Below are positions 48,301-56,105 of a stretch of DNA of 64,000 bases, piece after piece. The notes below the pieces were generated by a model. It saw only the letters and a program-made list of their open reading frames with translations, had not been told where the DNA came from and ran no database searches. Position numbers and translations under genes: made by a program. The DNA is from Aquimarina mytili (lineage in GTDB: Bacteria > Bacteroidota > Bacteroidia > Flavobacteriales > Flavobacteriaceae): the NCBI RefSeq assembly GCF_016735115.1, contig NZ_JAERQJ010000008.1, positions 1 through 64,000 of the forward strand. Direction: 5' to 3'. The stretch's first letter is position 1. Each line of letters opens with the position of its first letter.

Positions 48301-50268
48301 TAATTTTCCGAGAACCTCTAAACTGGTTGTTGCATGAGACCCATTCTTATCCAAGTTGATCTTAAGGTCAAACGCTAAACCTACCTGGTCTTGCCCGCGG
48401 TTTACCATTTGTAAGTCGCTTATAGTAGCAGGAAACAGCATTAAATTGATATCACCCTCATAACCAAACTGCTTGGCCTGGATAAATCGTTTTCCGGGTT
48501 CGGTTTGTAGTTCGAGCTCCTGAAACGTTATCCCTTGCATGCTAAACCCTTTATTATCTTTTTGTGATGAATCGGGAGCTGCTTCGGTGCCTTCATCTTG
48601 ATCTATCTTACCAGCCATCGAAAGGCTACCTGTAAGATTAGCATATGGATATACCTTATCATCTTTAACTTTTACGGCTACACTAGAGTTTTTTTCTAAT
48701 TGCATATGCCCCAGAAAAACAGGGGTATTGTATTCTCCTTTTAGGGTTACTTTCAAGCCATATTCTTTTGGAGCTATCCAACCCTCGTATCCTAATGGAT
48801 CTTTCATTACGGGTACTTTAATATCTCCTCGTATAGCACCTCTTCTAAGGGCATTAACTGCTAGTGTTACTCCAACAGAATCTATACTAAACCCCCATTT
48901 TCCTGCTGCTCCTTCATCTTGACTTAAAATATTGTTTGCATAAAAATCTCCTGAAACTCCGTAACTATCGATCACCAGGTGTTGCGCTCCAAAACTAACT
49001 CGCTTTTTTCCTGATTTAATTCGTTCTATCCCTTGTGGTAACCATACCTTAACTTCTTTAGCATACACCCCTCGCCACAAACTTTGCTCTTCTAACGGAA
49101 ACAGATCCTGATACTCCTTTGGAAACACCAGATTATCAGCATTACGAGAATCACTAAGGTCCAACACCGCTTGTTCGATATGAAATCCCCACCCTTTGAA
49201 ACCGTTGATTTCAAATTTTGGAAGAGATACTTCGAGTAATAGGTCATTCCAACCTTTTGCTTTGATGCTAAACGAGGTACCTACATAACAGTTTGTATCT
49301 ATAATCTTATTTTTATTTTCGTCTTGCAAAAGATTGCCTTCTTTATCTTTTGCATACTGATTGTCGGTACTGGTACCGCACACATAATTACCCTGGTCAT
49401 CAATTGGCAGTAATACATTACGGGATACACGAAGGTCTCCTTCTAGTGAGATCTCTTTTAATCCCGAGCAATCAAATTCTACAAAAGATTTTTCACCAAA
49501 GGTTCCTGTTTTAAGGTTGACATCTCCTTTGAGCGTTAGCAACCAGTTATCTCCATTAATCGGAATAGCCTGATCACCCAATAATACCAGTTTCATATCC
49601 CCGATAATCGCACCATCATGTGAGAGTTTAATCCCTTCTGCTCCAAAATAGAGTTCCCGCGAAGGCTCTCCGTTAGGTCCTTTTACGGGTATAATTAACT
49701 TTGCCCAGGCATTAAACTCGGCATATTTAGGTAAAAACTTTACCTCAGTGATGGCTAGTTCTACCTTATTACCCGAGGTAGAATCTTTTTTGCTCAGTCC
49801 TACAGGTAGCTCTAACAACTCTTTACCTGTAATGATCTCTGCAAAGTTTTGCAGTTTTTTTATTTCGTCAAAAGCGGCTTTTGCTTTTGCTTTTAACTTA
49901 TCTACTTTAGGATTCTGGGGAAAGTTTTCTGCCAGATAGGTTGTATTAAACTCTGGTACTCTTTTAGCAAGAGGAATCATAAACGATTGCTGCTCTAGTT
50001 GTGCAGCATCTAGTTTAGGAAACGCCCTGAATTTTTGAGATACATTTGGTTTTGCTGTTGTATTGGTAACACCCAACACCCCTTTTTTAAGCAGTAGCTG
50101 CTGTTGTAGCTGTGATAAATGTTCTGTATTTGCCGTATACGATAGTACCGTGTCCTTATCTTTTGAAGGAGTGGTAATACCCGGGGTATTTGTATCAACA
50201 CCATCAATCCCCGCTAAGGTGATTAGAGGTAGTAGAAGGGTTAGTATACGTAGGTAGTAGTTTTTCAT
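45337..50268 (-). CDS. Giant secreted beta-rich protein of unknown function
   Basis: The 1643-aa protein has a signal peptide (about 1-20) and a Gln/Leu-rich helical stretch (about 48-65). A very long beta-rich body follows (about 140-1150) made of amphipathic strands with recurring G-x-hydrophobic patterns, for example EVKVWLPQGIERIKSGK and FSGKAYLEMEFNTRGG. A possible Big_5-like Ig domain lies near 1180-1300 (ISDVSPADGNQKIDVFTAPQ). No T9SS sorting domain, enzyme motif or metal site was recognised. It is 62 bases downstream of the second immunity gene, so it probably belongs to the toxin transcription unit and may be a surface or periplasmic scaffold for toxin display. Confidence 0.8.
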   Translation of the reverse strand: MKNYYLRILTLLLPLITLAGIDGVDTNTPGITTPSKDKDTVLSYTANTEHLSQLQQQLLLKKGVLGVTNTTAKPNVSQKFRAFPKLDAAQLEQQSFMIPLAKRVPEFNTTYLAENFPQNPKVDKLKAKAKAAFDEIKKLQNFAEIITGKELLELPVGLSKKDSTSGNKVELAITEVKFLPKYAEFNAWAKLIIPVKGPNGEPSRELYFGAEGIKLSHDGAIIGDMKLVLLGDQAIPINGDNWLLTLKGDVNLKTGTFGEKSFVEFDCSGLKEISLEGDLRVSRNVLLPIDDQGNYVCGTSTDNQYAKDKEGNLLQDENKNKIIDTNCYVGTSFSIKAKGWNDLLLEVSLPKFEINGFKGWGFHIEQAVLDLSDSRNADNLVFPKEYQDLFPLEEQSLWRGVYAKEVKVWLPQGIERIKSGKKRVSFGAQHLVIDSYGVSGDFYANNILSQDEGAAGKWGFSIDSVGVTLAVNALRRGAIRGDIKVPVMKDPLGYEGWIAPKEYGLKVTLKGEYNTPVFLGHMQLEKNSSVAVKVKDDKVYPYANLTGSLSMAGKIDQDEGTEAAPDSSQKDNKGFSMQGITFQELELQTEPGKRFIQAKQFGYEGDINLMLFPATISDLQMVNRGQDQVGLAFDLKINLDKNGSHATTSLEVLGKLPTDAPVHKWKFHKVKVGGIEIDYEKSGFTLKGSLKVMEDDPIYGNGFSGSLSASFKKLNFTANGKAMFGSKDFRYWFVDIWTERNNNPGKSKLLINSFVGGLSNRMKKVSGNSNGFTPSDAVYEPDENTGLGLRAGVEVGTVNADAFSGKAYLEMEFNTRGGLNRIGFMGEGSFMSKGKKGALTPKRALTGIEKKIQDFATKNAKIVDQLKKHGNFLGLSKEAIPQRDIASQGKIGVYVGIEKDFVNNTFDGEFELYMKTKGVRGGGPDNFAGFAKIHTGPKDWYLHVGTPQRRLSLVFSIGKSVEFEVGGYFMTGNKLPSQLDPHPRVIQILGDDILDNNRKDNQLDAARGFAFGLSFTYRRNYEYLVFFASLEAGVGFDVMHGYFPNAKCRGRSGPVGNDGWYSMGQVYAYLYGAFGVHVDLRFIKGRFLIAEAGLAAMLRGQFPNPAYFEGFVGMYFNILGGLVKGRMRLKIDIGEECILENVGDAVGVPIISDVSPADGNQKIDVFTAPQAVFNYPANTEFVVDTDEGVKTFRLHLKQFTLTSEGKEIEGTLEWNDTNDAVTFFPRKSLPSQKKVTATVEVSFEQKIFQTFVTLTENGKPVTEKREVTFTTDKAPDHIPWGNIAYLYPVPKQKNFHPEEYTTGYVKLKQNQDYLFDNRFAIKGEFRSQTGVIRRTDASYDMQKAIVYFPIPETDLKSDLEFRLLAFPAGQQVPTEIVVEETDITYDDEEGDTSWFDPASGSTETVSASGTATVSNKKASSAKVSNATPKSILDYTFKTSQYATFKEKVRDLKFTNHVTNFIYADVHSMSIEVANYETFDAPDIVGNKHTDSKSLIYAEALLKDSYYKRLVNPMIYKEYPLDGNIIMDRDEKILGVPPVRSFYLGNEYLANYKKNPDSYWVKNRIPFIYNLPYQYKKDMVYLRNRIVNRYVNGNTINRAMYDKYEYLIETPFPALPLGDFRAQLIYRTPGDIYKKGYEIKYKND

Positions 50269-50330
50269 ACTATTTTGGGTTGATGGTTCTTTCTCTTAAT
50301 TGTCTTAAATGATAACTTCTTTTAATTACT

Positions 50331-50855
50331 CTAGCCAATATTTTCATTGAAAATATCTTCTCTCAAAAATTTTCTGCCCCAACCTTCATTTTCTGATATT
50401 GGAAATTTTTGAAAGAACTTGATGTTTGGTAATGTAATACCTCTTTCTTCCATTACATCTATGATTTCTTGTAAATATTTTAATGTGTCTGGAGAATTAT
50501 TTATAATAGAAGAGTATAAATCACGAGTGCCTATTTCAAATAATTTATCTATAATATAATTTATTGTATTATTTGAATTTTTATATAGTAATGACAACTT
50601 TTCATATTCATCTCTATCTATATATTCCATTTCTTTTGAAGAGTAATCAGCATCAAACATAATTGATTTAGGAGTAGACTCAGCCATAGGATAGTGCCAA
50701 TTTCCAACTTCATCTTTAGTATAAGCCCATAATAAATTGAAAATATACAACCAATCAAGATTTTCTTTTTCATAAAACCTTATCGCATTTTCTAAGCAAA
50801 TTATAGCGTAAGCTACTCTTCCTCTAATTGAAATATTACTAAAATCTAAATTCAT
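50331..50855 (-). CDS. Probable immunity protein of a lost deaminase toxin
   Basis: The 174-aa cytoplasmic protein (no signal, mainly helical, acidic) has N-terminal RVAYAIICLENAIRFYE and C-terminal KFFQKFPISENEGWGRKFLRE. I associate this layout with immunity proteins next to contact-dependent toxin tips, though I cannot give the family name. It starts 2 bases after the stop of the YwqJ-like deaminase fragment. That tight toxin-tip/immunity order supports the role. It could still protect against siblings that carry the intact toxin. Role by context: moderately sure. Confidence 0.7.
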   Translation of the reverse strand: MNLDFSNISIRGRVAYAIICLENAIRFYEKENLDWLYIFNLLWAYTKDEVGNWHYPMAESTPKSIMFDADYSSKEMEYIDRDEYEKLSLLYKNSNNTINYIIDKLFEIGTRDLYSSIINNSPDTLKYLQEIIDVMEERGITLPNIKFFQKFPISENEGWGRKFLREDIFNENIG

Positions 50856-50857
50856 AA

Positions 50858-51072
50858 CTATTCACTTGTTACGTGCATTCCTTTAAAAATATCCTGACAC
50901 TCGACACATCTTACCACATCTGAAACATTTCCATTTGGTCGGATATCGATGGTGTGAATTTGAATATCTTCCCATTTTGCTCCATTATGCAAAGCTTGAT
51001 TTACAGTTCTTCCGCTAAGTCAAAGACTTTGTTAAGCGAGTTGTTTTTATGTTTTATTACTACTACTTTCAT
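50858..51072 (-). pseudogene. Remnant of a YwqJ-like deaminase toxin tip
   Basis: Translating the minus strand of the gap between the two immunity genes gives, in frame to a TAG at 50858-50860, about 53 residues starting LSGRTVNQALHNGAKW and ending VRCVECQDIFKGMHVTSE. The CxxC and preceding ALHNGA match the C-terminal half of YwqJ-type deaminases, where the second zinc Cys pair and product end lie. The N-terminal catalytic His/Cys-Glu part is missing. Upstream, a 23-residue frame from ATG 51072 (MKVVVIKHKNNSLNKVFDLA) overlaps it in another phase, suggesting a frameshifted junction. It lacks a full catalytic site and is a displaced cassette. Confidence 0.65.
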
Positions 51073-51108
51073 AAGTAATCAAGATTATTCACTACATGAA
51101 AAACTAGC

Positions 51109-51570
51109 TTAAGACAAGTTATCAAGCAAAGGCTTTAAACCTTCATCCCTTAGGAATTCAGTAAAACTGTCTTTATATTTTATAATTTTATTTGTATCAA
51201 ATAAAAAAACTATAGGATTATCTTCTTTTAAAGAACAATCAAAAAAGAAAAAATTATAACCTTGCCATTGAGCAAAGAAAAAGTAGCTATCTTTTATTTC
51301 TGGTTTTTCAATTTGTGTTTTTCGATCATCAAAATTAAGCTCATGAAAAACATCTCCCTTATTGTGAATTAATTCTGGATATTCAATATAATAACCGTTC
51401 AACAAAAACCCAGATTTTCTTCCAAAACTAAATAAGAACTGCTTATATGCTAAAGGTAAATTAACATTAAAATCTTTTTCTATTTGATTAATCTTATCAA
51501 TACTTAAACCAATAGTTTCACCAATTTCATTGGCATAATCATTCAAAAAAGAGACATAACTTTTTTCCAT
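51109..51570 (-). CDS. SUKH (SMI1/KNR4) immunity protein
   Basis: The 153-aa protein has the SUKH pattern: an N-terminal helix, then IDKINQIEKDFNVNLPLAYKQFLFSFG (the LP...Y..FL...G core, about 25-50), and later YFFFAQWQGYNFFFFDCS and FTEFLRDE. SUKH proteins are among the commonest immunity proteins for nuclease and deaminase toxins. The frame is open to 51678 inside the toxin gene, but ATG 51570 is chosen because the SUKH domain starts there and the ATG lies one base after the toxin stop (TAAAATG). It should bind and block the upstream deaminase tip. Confidence 0.88.
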   Translation of the reverse strand: MEKSYVSFLNDYANEIGETIGLSIDKINQIEKDFNVNLPLAYKQFLFSFGRKSGFLLNGYYIEYPELIHNKGDVFHELNFDDRKTQIEKPEIKDSYFFFAQWQGYNFFFFDCSLKEDNPIVFLFDTNKIIKYKDSFTEFLRDEGLKPLLDNLS

Positions 51571-51571
51571 T

Positions 51572-54500
51572 TTAATAATGTAATTTTGATGTTGTTGTGA
51601 TATCAACGGTAACATTTGGAAACATATCACTAAATTGTTGAAAAATAGATGAGCAAGATGGACAAGGACAGAGGTCACTTGTTAATCTTACCGTACCATT
51701 AATTTTTGGATATTTAACTCCTTTAACCGCATTTTTTAACTTGGCAAAATACTCTAAACCTATTAATTCTGTATCGAGATGTCTCGTCGAAATTGAAGGG
51801 GTAAATACCCGTTGCCCTTTTTCTAATTCCAAAACAAAATCTTCTGGAATAAACTTACCACTTTCAATCATTTGACCATTATAACCTTTTCCACTTGCTA
51901 TTAAGTACTCCTTCCCATCAAATTCCATTTTTACAATATTCCTTTTTCGTCCTATTCCAAAAGAATTTTTCGTCCTCGCTACAAATTCAACCCACTCATT
52001 ACTTGCTATTTTAACAGATACTTTTGGGTTATTAATACAAAGTTTTTTAAACGCTTGAAAATCTGGGTGGTTTTTTATAGTCGGAAAAAGCTCATCAATT
52101 AGACCTCCTAAGTTATTAACCTTAAACCCAACTTCATCTCCATTTTTAAGTATGGCTAATGAACCTATAGTTTCTTCACCTGCATTATCAATATACCGAA
52201 CATTTTCTATAACTTCAAGAGTATTCCCTTTATCTATCCATTTGATCTGTCTATAAATGCTCTTAGCATCTATTTTTGCAACAATCTTATTAATGTTTAG
52301 ACCAGCATAAAGAATAATTGTTCCAGCAGATTTTTTAATTGACAGTCCTGTTCGAGATGCTAATTTAAATAAATCTAACGCGCCTTGTAGAGGGTTCACC
52401 AGCTTAATAATACTGGTAACCTTACCAGCTTTAGTTACTGAAGTAAATGAAACAAAAATAGTTGCAACAGCCACAACATCCTCTCCTGCTTTATAGCCAA
52501 CCATGGCAGTAGACTGTCCCATATATCTTTGGGCTAAGCCTTGTAATATTGTATTTAGGACTCCTGCTTCTATAAGCTTATCTATATCCTCTTTCAACTT
52601 TTTTCGGTTTTCCTCGGAATTAGAAATTTTGATAAGCATAGAAGCTAGTTCAGGAATGGCTTTGGCTTCTCTTATCAAGCCATTAAATATCCCGCACATA
52701 AAAGCATTCTCAATAGGATCAGGCCCAAACAATGGAGAATAGTCTAAAATATCTGAATTATAATGTTTTTCAGGTATTTTAAAGTTTTCAATACCACCAA
52801 CTCCCCAGTCCAATAATTTAATAGCTATTAATGCCATTATATTTCCATCATAAGCTTCCGCTTCTTTAACAAGTGTATAAGAAAGTACGTTGGCTTTTAT
52901 CTCATTAAATACTATAGATTGTTTTAATTCCGTAGAAGTTGAATCTTTTATTATTTCGAACAACTCCTCTTTTGTAACACCATTTTTTAATAAATCAGCG
53001 TTAACTTTTATACCTAAACTTATTTTAATTAATGATTTATCCCCTTTTTTCTGAATAAACAGGATAATTTCATCTTCTTTAGGGACTATAGATTCTATAT
53101 CATTTAATAGTTCAGTTTGAGAATTATAAGTAAAAACCCGAACCTTATACTTATCGCCAATACGTAATTTCTCGAAAAAGCTTTCAAATTCACTACTTAA
53201 CAACCCTTCATAGTCAAAAACCTGAATGGAGATGTCCGAAGGTTTAATGCTAAGTGGGAGCTTTTCTTCGGTATATAACACATCAATTGATTTAGGTATT
53301 TCAAAATCATATGATCTACTAGCTACACTACTCTGTCCCTCCTCTTCATCCTGGAAGATATAGAACTTAAGATCGGGGTTATGTATTTGTGCCCAATCCA
53401 TATGGCTAAGTAGATTATCATCCTTACCAGCACTATAATCCATTAACCATGAGGTTTGGCCTTCATCGGTTTTTAACTTTGTAAATGGGTGTTGTAATGC
53501 AAATACCCCATGACCAATCTCATGGGCAATAGTCTTGGTAAGGTCACCTTTTCCTTCTTCGGGAGCCGTTATAGTATTATCAAATACAAAACCATATTGT
53601 CGCTGCAATGGCATAAAGCCTGCTATATTTCTGGAAGGCGTTATATCACTAAATACAAAAACATAATAGGTGTTTTTATTATAGTTTGATTTTGGATCTT
53701 GTTTAAAGGCGGCCATCACACTTTTCTGCTCTTCGTTATACGCAGTAAGCCATGGGCTATCACCTACATCCAATCCATTGGCGCCTAAGCTATTTTTATC
53801 AAAAGTAAAGGCTTCGCCAACTTTGATATTGAGTTTTGCGGCACCTTTCTTAAATATATCGGCAACCTGTTTTACCTCGTTAGCACGCAGAGATGCGCCA
53901 TTAACGGGGACCAAAACAACATCAACAGTTCTTTCGGTAAGGTGCCATAATGTAAATGCTCCTGCCGTAAGCTGTTTATTTTCTTCGGTCTTTGACGGTA
54001 CTACAACATAAATAGTCTCATTCTCGAAGGAGTAATGCCCTTGTACGGTAACCTCTATTTTATCACCAACAACCTTGGAGTTTAACTTTTCTCCCTGCTT
54101 GGTTTTAAAGATAATATCGTTAAGCTCATAGGCATTGCCTTGTTGTTTAACCTCTGCAATAACGATAGTGCTATCTCCTTTTTGAACTGCTTGATGAATT
54201 AGCGTATAATCTTTCCCGGCCTCATCTTTAATAGTCAGATAATGATCGGTTAGTTTAGCTTTTTGTGAATCTGGCACCTGGTCAAAACCAAATTTTCCAG
54301 TGTCTTTAAAGTATACGACAAGTCCTCTGGCGGTTAATGACTCTATTTCGCCATTATTAGATACCCCATTAACATTATTAGAATTTACAATACCGCCTGG
54401 GTCTTTCTGTCCTCCTTTGGTAATTTTTCCTTGCTCATCTACATGATACACATCACCACTGGCATCTGTGATTACGGTATCATCACCCATAGCGTAATCG

Positions 54501-56095
54501 AACTGATCTCCTGTTTCTGGGTTAGTAATTACTATTCTATTATCTACAATCTTGATATCTTCTTTTTCAATATCAAAATTGATATTAATCTCATCGAGAT
54601 CATTATCATCTTCAAAGAGTTCTCCTACGCCTTCAACAACATCACTTACCGTATCTATAGCATCATCAACATCTATGATATTACCAGCATCAATATTATA
54701 AGAAGTAACGACCATACCTTCGGCCAATTGCTTATCGGTATTGATCAAAATATTAGTGAATTTCACACCAACCTTTATACTTCTAAGGTATGGGATTGTA
54801 ACATACCCTTCGCCGGTAAATCTTCCTTCGGCACCGCTAACTTCGAGTATCTTTATATCAAAATCTCCTGCTTTAAAAGATTCTCCTTTTTCGATGCTGG
54901 GTAATGGGTTTTGATTTTCGAGGTTAATATCTGGCGGTATCCCACAATTATACAACGCCGTTTCGTCTTGCTCGTTTCCTGTGGTAAAGGTGTCTATGAT
55001 TGTCCAATCACTTTCAGATACTGAACATAATTTACGGATCTGAAATTCGTAAGTGGTCTCAGATCTTAGATCCCAAAGTGTAATCCAATTTGCCGAAGTT
55101 TGGCTATAAAACCACTCCCCATTGTCCCCTTGCTTTCTATATCTAACCTTAAATTTTGGAATCTCGGTAGTGAAGTCTTCCCAAGCGATATTAACCTGAT
55201 GGGCTCCTTTACTCTCATGAGTAACCGATACCGGTTTATCACATGGAGTAGCATAACTAAAGGAGAAAATCTCGCTATATCCCTGGTTTTTAAATAATCC
55301 TATTTCTTCTGTACCTCGTTTTGCTTTTGCCTGTACGCGCCAAGCATATTTTTTATTAGGTAAAAACAAAGGATCTGCTGGTCCATAAACATAGGTAGTA
55401 GCCGTTGTAGTGGTTTGAAAAACAGGAGGGGAGCTCAAAAATGCAGTTTGAGGATCTACATAATTATCCCAAATTTCTACTATACTTAATTCGTACTCCA
55501 CATTAGTTACATTAATATGCCTTGGAGTCCATTGAAAAACAATATTCTGAGGGTTTTGTTCCTGAATATTCGTTTTATCCAAAGGTGAAACCAGAAATGG
55601 AGGGTCATTTTTAAAAATGACAGTAGTAACACAGCTTCGATTAGATAACCTTCTACCAGTCAACACGTCATATACCTCAAAACAGAACTGATATACCCCT
55701 TCTGGAATTGTTTGCCCATATACATTGGGAGAAATCCCAGTAATATTTTCAAAACGAAAATAAGGTGCTAATTCTACATTTGTTAATATGGTTGGGATAC
55801 CTCCTTCGAGAAATAAAGAAGGTGCTCCTGATACATTATCATTGCTCTGAAACGTAATACCATTGCCTTCAAAATATGTTTTTAGTCGTATCTCTCTATT
55901 GCTTATTGTAAAATCATTGAGAATAATTTGTACTCTAAGCGGGCTATTTATGGTAGTATTATCTGCATAGTCTGAAAAAAGAATTGGTGCAGGAGGAATC
56001 GCTTGCGGGATTACCTGAACCGGGAAAGATTGTGACTGTGATACTGCCAAAGCAGTATAAAAACACAGGGTTACAAAAAGCCATAGTTTTTTCAT
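51572..56095 (-). CDS. Polymorphic toxin: TANFOR/FN3 - HEIGH metalloprotease - deaminase tip
   Basis: The 1507-aa protein has a signal peptide (about 1-22), a TANFOR-like N-terminal region (about 25-270, PVQVIPQAIPPAP) and an FN3 domain (about 280-375). A long linker region follows, then a zinc-protease motif (AHEIGHGVFALQHPF, His858, Glu859, His862) that may release the tip. A hydrophobic pretoxin segment lies at about 1200-1290. The C-terminal tip (about 1390-1507) has the deaminase zinc site: HLDTE (His1439, Glu1443) and CPCPSC (Cys1478, Cys1481), closest by eye to the BURPS668_1122-type toxin deaminases. No T9SS sorting domain can follow because the toxin is at the C terminus. It follows the barrel gene by 10 bases. 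Confidence 0.85.
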   Translation of the reverse strand: MKKLWLFVTLCFYTALAVSQSQSFPVQVIPQAIPPAPILFSDYADNTTINSPLRVQIILNDFTISNREIRLKTYFEGNGITFQSNDNVSGAPSLFLEGGIPTILTNVELAPYFRFENITGISPNVYGQTIPEGVYQFCFEVYDVLTGRRLSNRSCVTTVIFKNDPPFLVSPLDKTNIQEQNPQNIVFQWTPRHINVTNVEYELSIVEIWDNYVDPQTAFLSSPPVFQTTTTATTYVYGPADPLFLPNKKYAWRVQAKAKRGTEEIGLFKNQGYSEIFSFSYATPCDKPVSVTHESKGAHQVNIAWEDFTTEIPKFKVRYRKQGDNGEWFYSQTSANWITLWDLRSETTYEFQIRKLCSVSESDWTIIDTFTTGNEQDETALYNCGIPPDINLENQNPLPSIEKGESFKAGDFDIKILEVSGAEGRFTGEGYVTIPYLRSIKVGVKFTNILINTDKQLAEGMVVTSYNIDAGNIIDVDDAIDTVSDVVEGVGELFEDDNDLDEININFDIEKEDIKIVDNRIVITNPETGDQFDYAMGDDTVITDASGDVYHVDEQGKITKGGQKDPGGIVNSNNVNGVSNNGEIESLTARGLVVYFKDTGKFGFDQVPDSQKAKLTDHYLTIKDEAGKDYTLIHQAVQKGDSTIVIAEVKQQGNAYELNDIIFKTKQGEKLNSKVVGDKIEVTVQGHYSFENETIYVVVPSKTEENKQLTAGAFTLWHLTERTVDVVLVPVNGASLRANEVKQVADIFKKGAAKLNIKVGEAFTFDKNSLGANGLDVGDSPWLTAYNEEQKSVMAAFKQDPKSNYNKNTYYVFVFSDITPSRNIAGFMPLQRQYGFVFDNTITAPEEGKGDLTKTIAHEIGHGVFALQHPFTKLKTDEGQTSWLMDYSAGKDDNLLSHMDWAQIHNPDLKFYIFQDEEEGQSSVASRSYDFEIPKSIDVLYTEEKLPLSIKPSDISIQVFDYEGLLSSEFESFFEKLRIGDKYKVRVFTYNSQTELLNDIESIVPKEDEIILFIQKKGDKSLIKISLGIKVNADLLKNGVTKEELFEIIKDSTSTELKQSIVFNEIKANVLSYTLVKEAEAYDGNIMALIAIKLLDWGVGGIENFKIPEKHYNSDILDYSPLFGPDPIENAFMCGIFNGLIREAKAIPELASMLIKISNSEENRKKLKEDIDKLIEAGVLNTILQGLAQRYMGQSTAMVGYKAGEDVVAVATIFVSFTSVTKAGKVTSIIKLVNPLQGALDLFKLASRTGLSIKKSAGTIILYAGLNINKIVAKIDAKSIYRQIKWIDKGNTLEVIENVRYIDNAGEETIGSLAILKNGDEVGFKVNNLGGLIDELFPTIKNHPDFQAFKKLCINNPKVSVKIASNEWVEFVARTKNSFGIGRKRNIVKMEFDGKEYLIASGKGYNGQMIESGKFIPEDFVLELEKGQRVFTPSISTRHLDTELIGLEYFAKLKNAVKGVKYPKINGTVRLTSDLCPCPSCSSIFQQFSDMFPNVTVDITTTSKLHY

Positions 56096-56105
56096 ATAAA
56101 CAGGT

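Noticed and set aside
54431..54904. Plus-strand ORF of 157 aa
   Set aside because: Ile/Asn-rich shadow opposite the acidic linker of the toxin gene.
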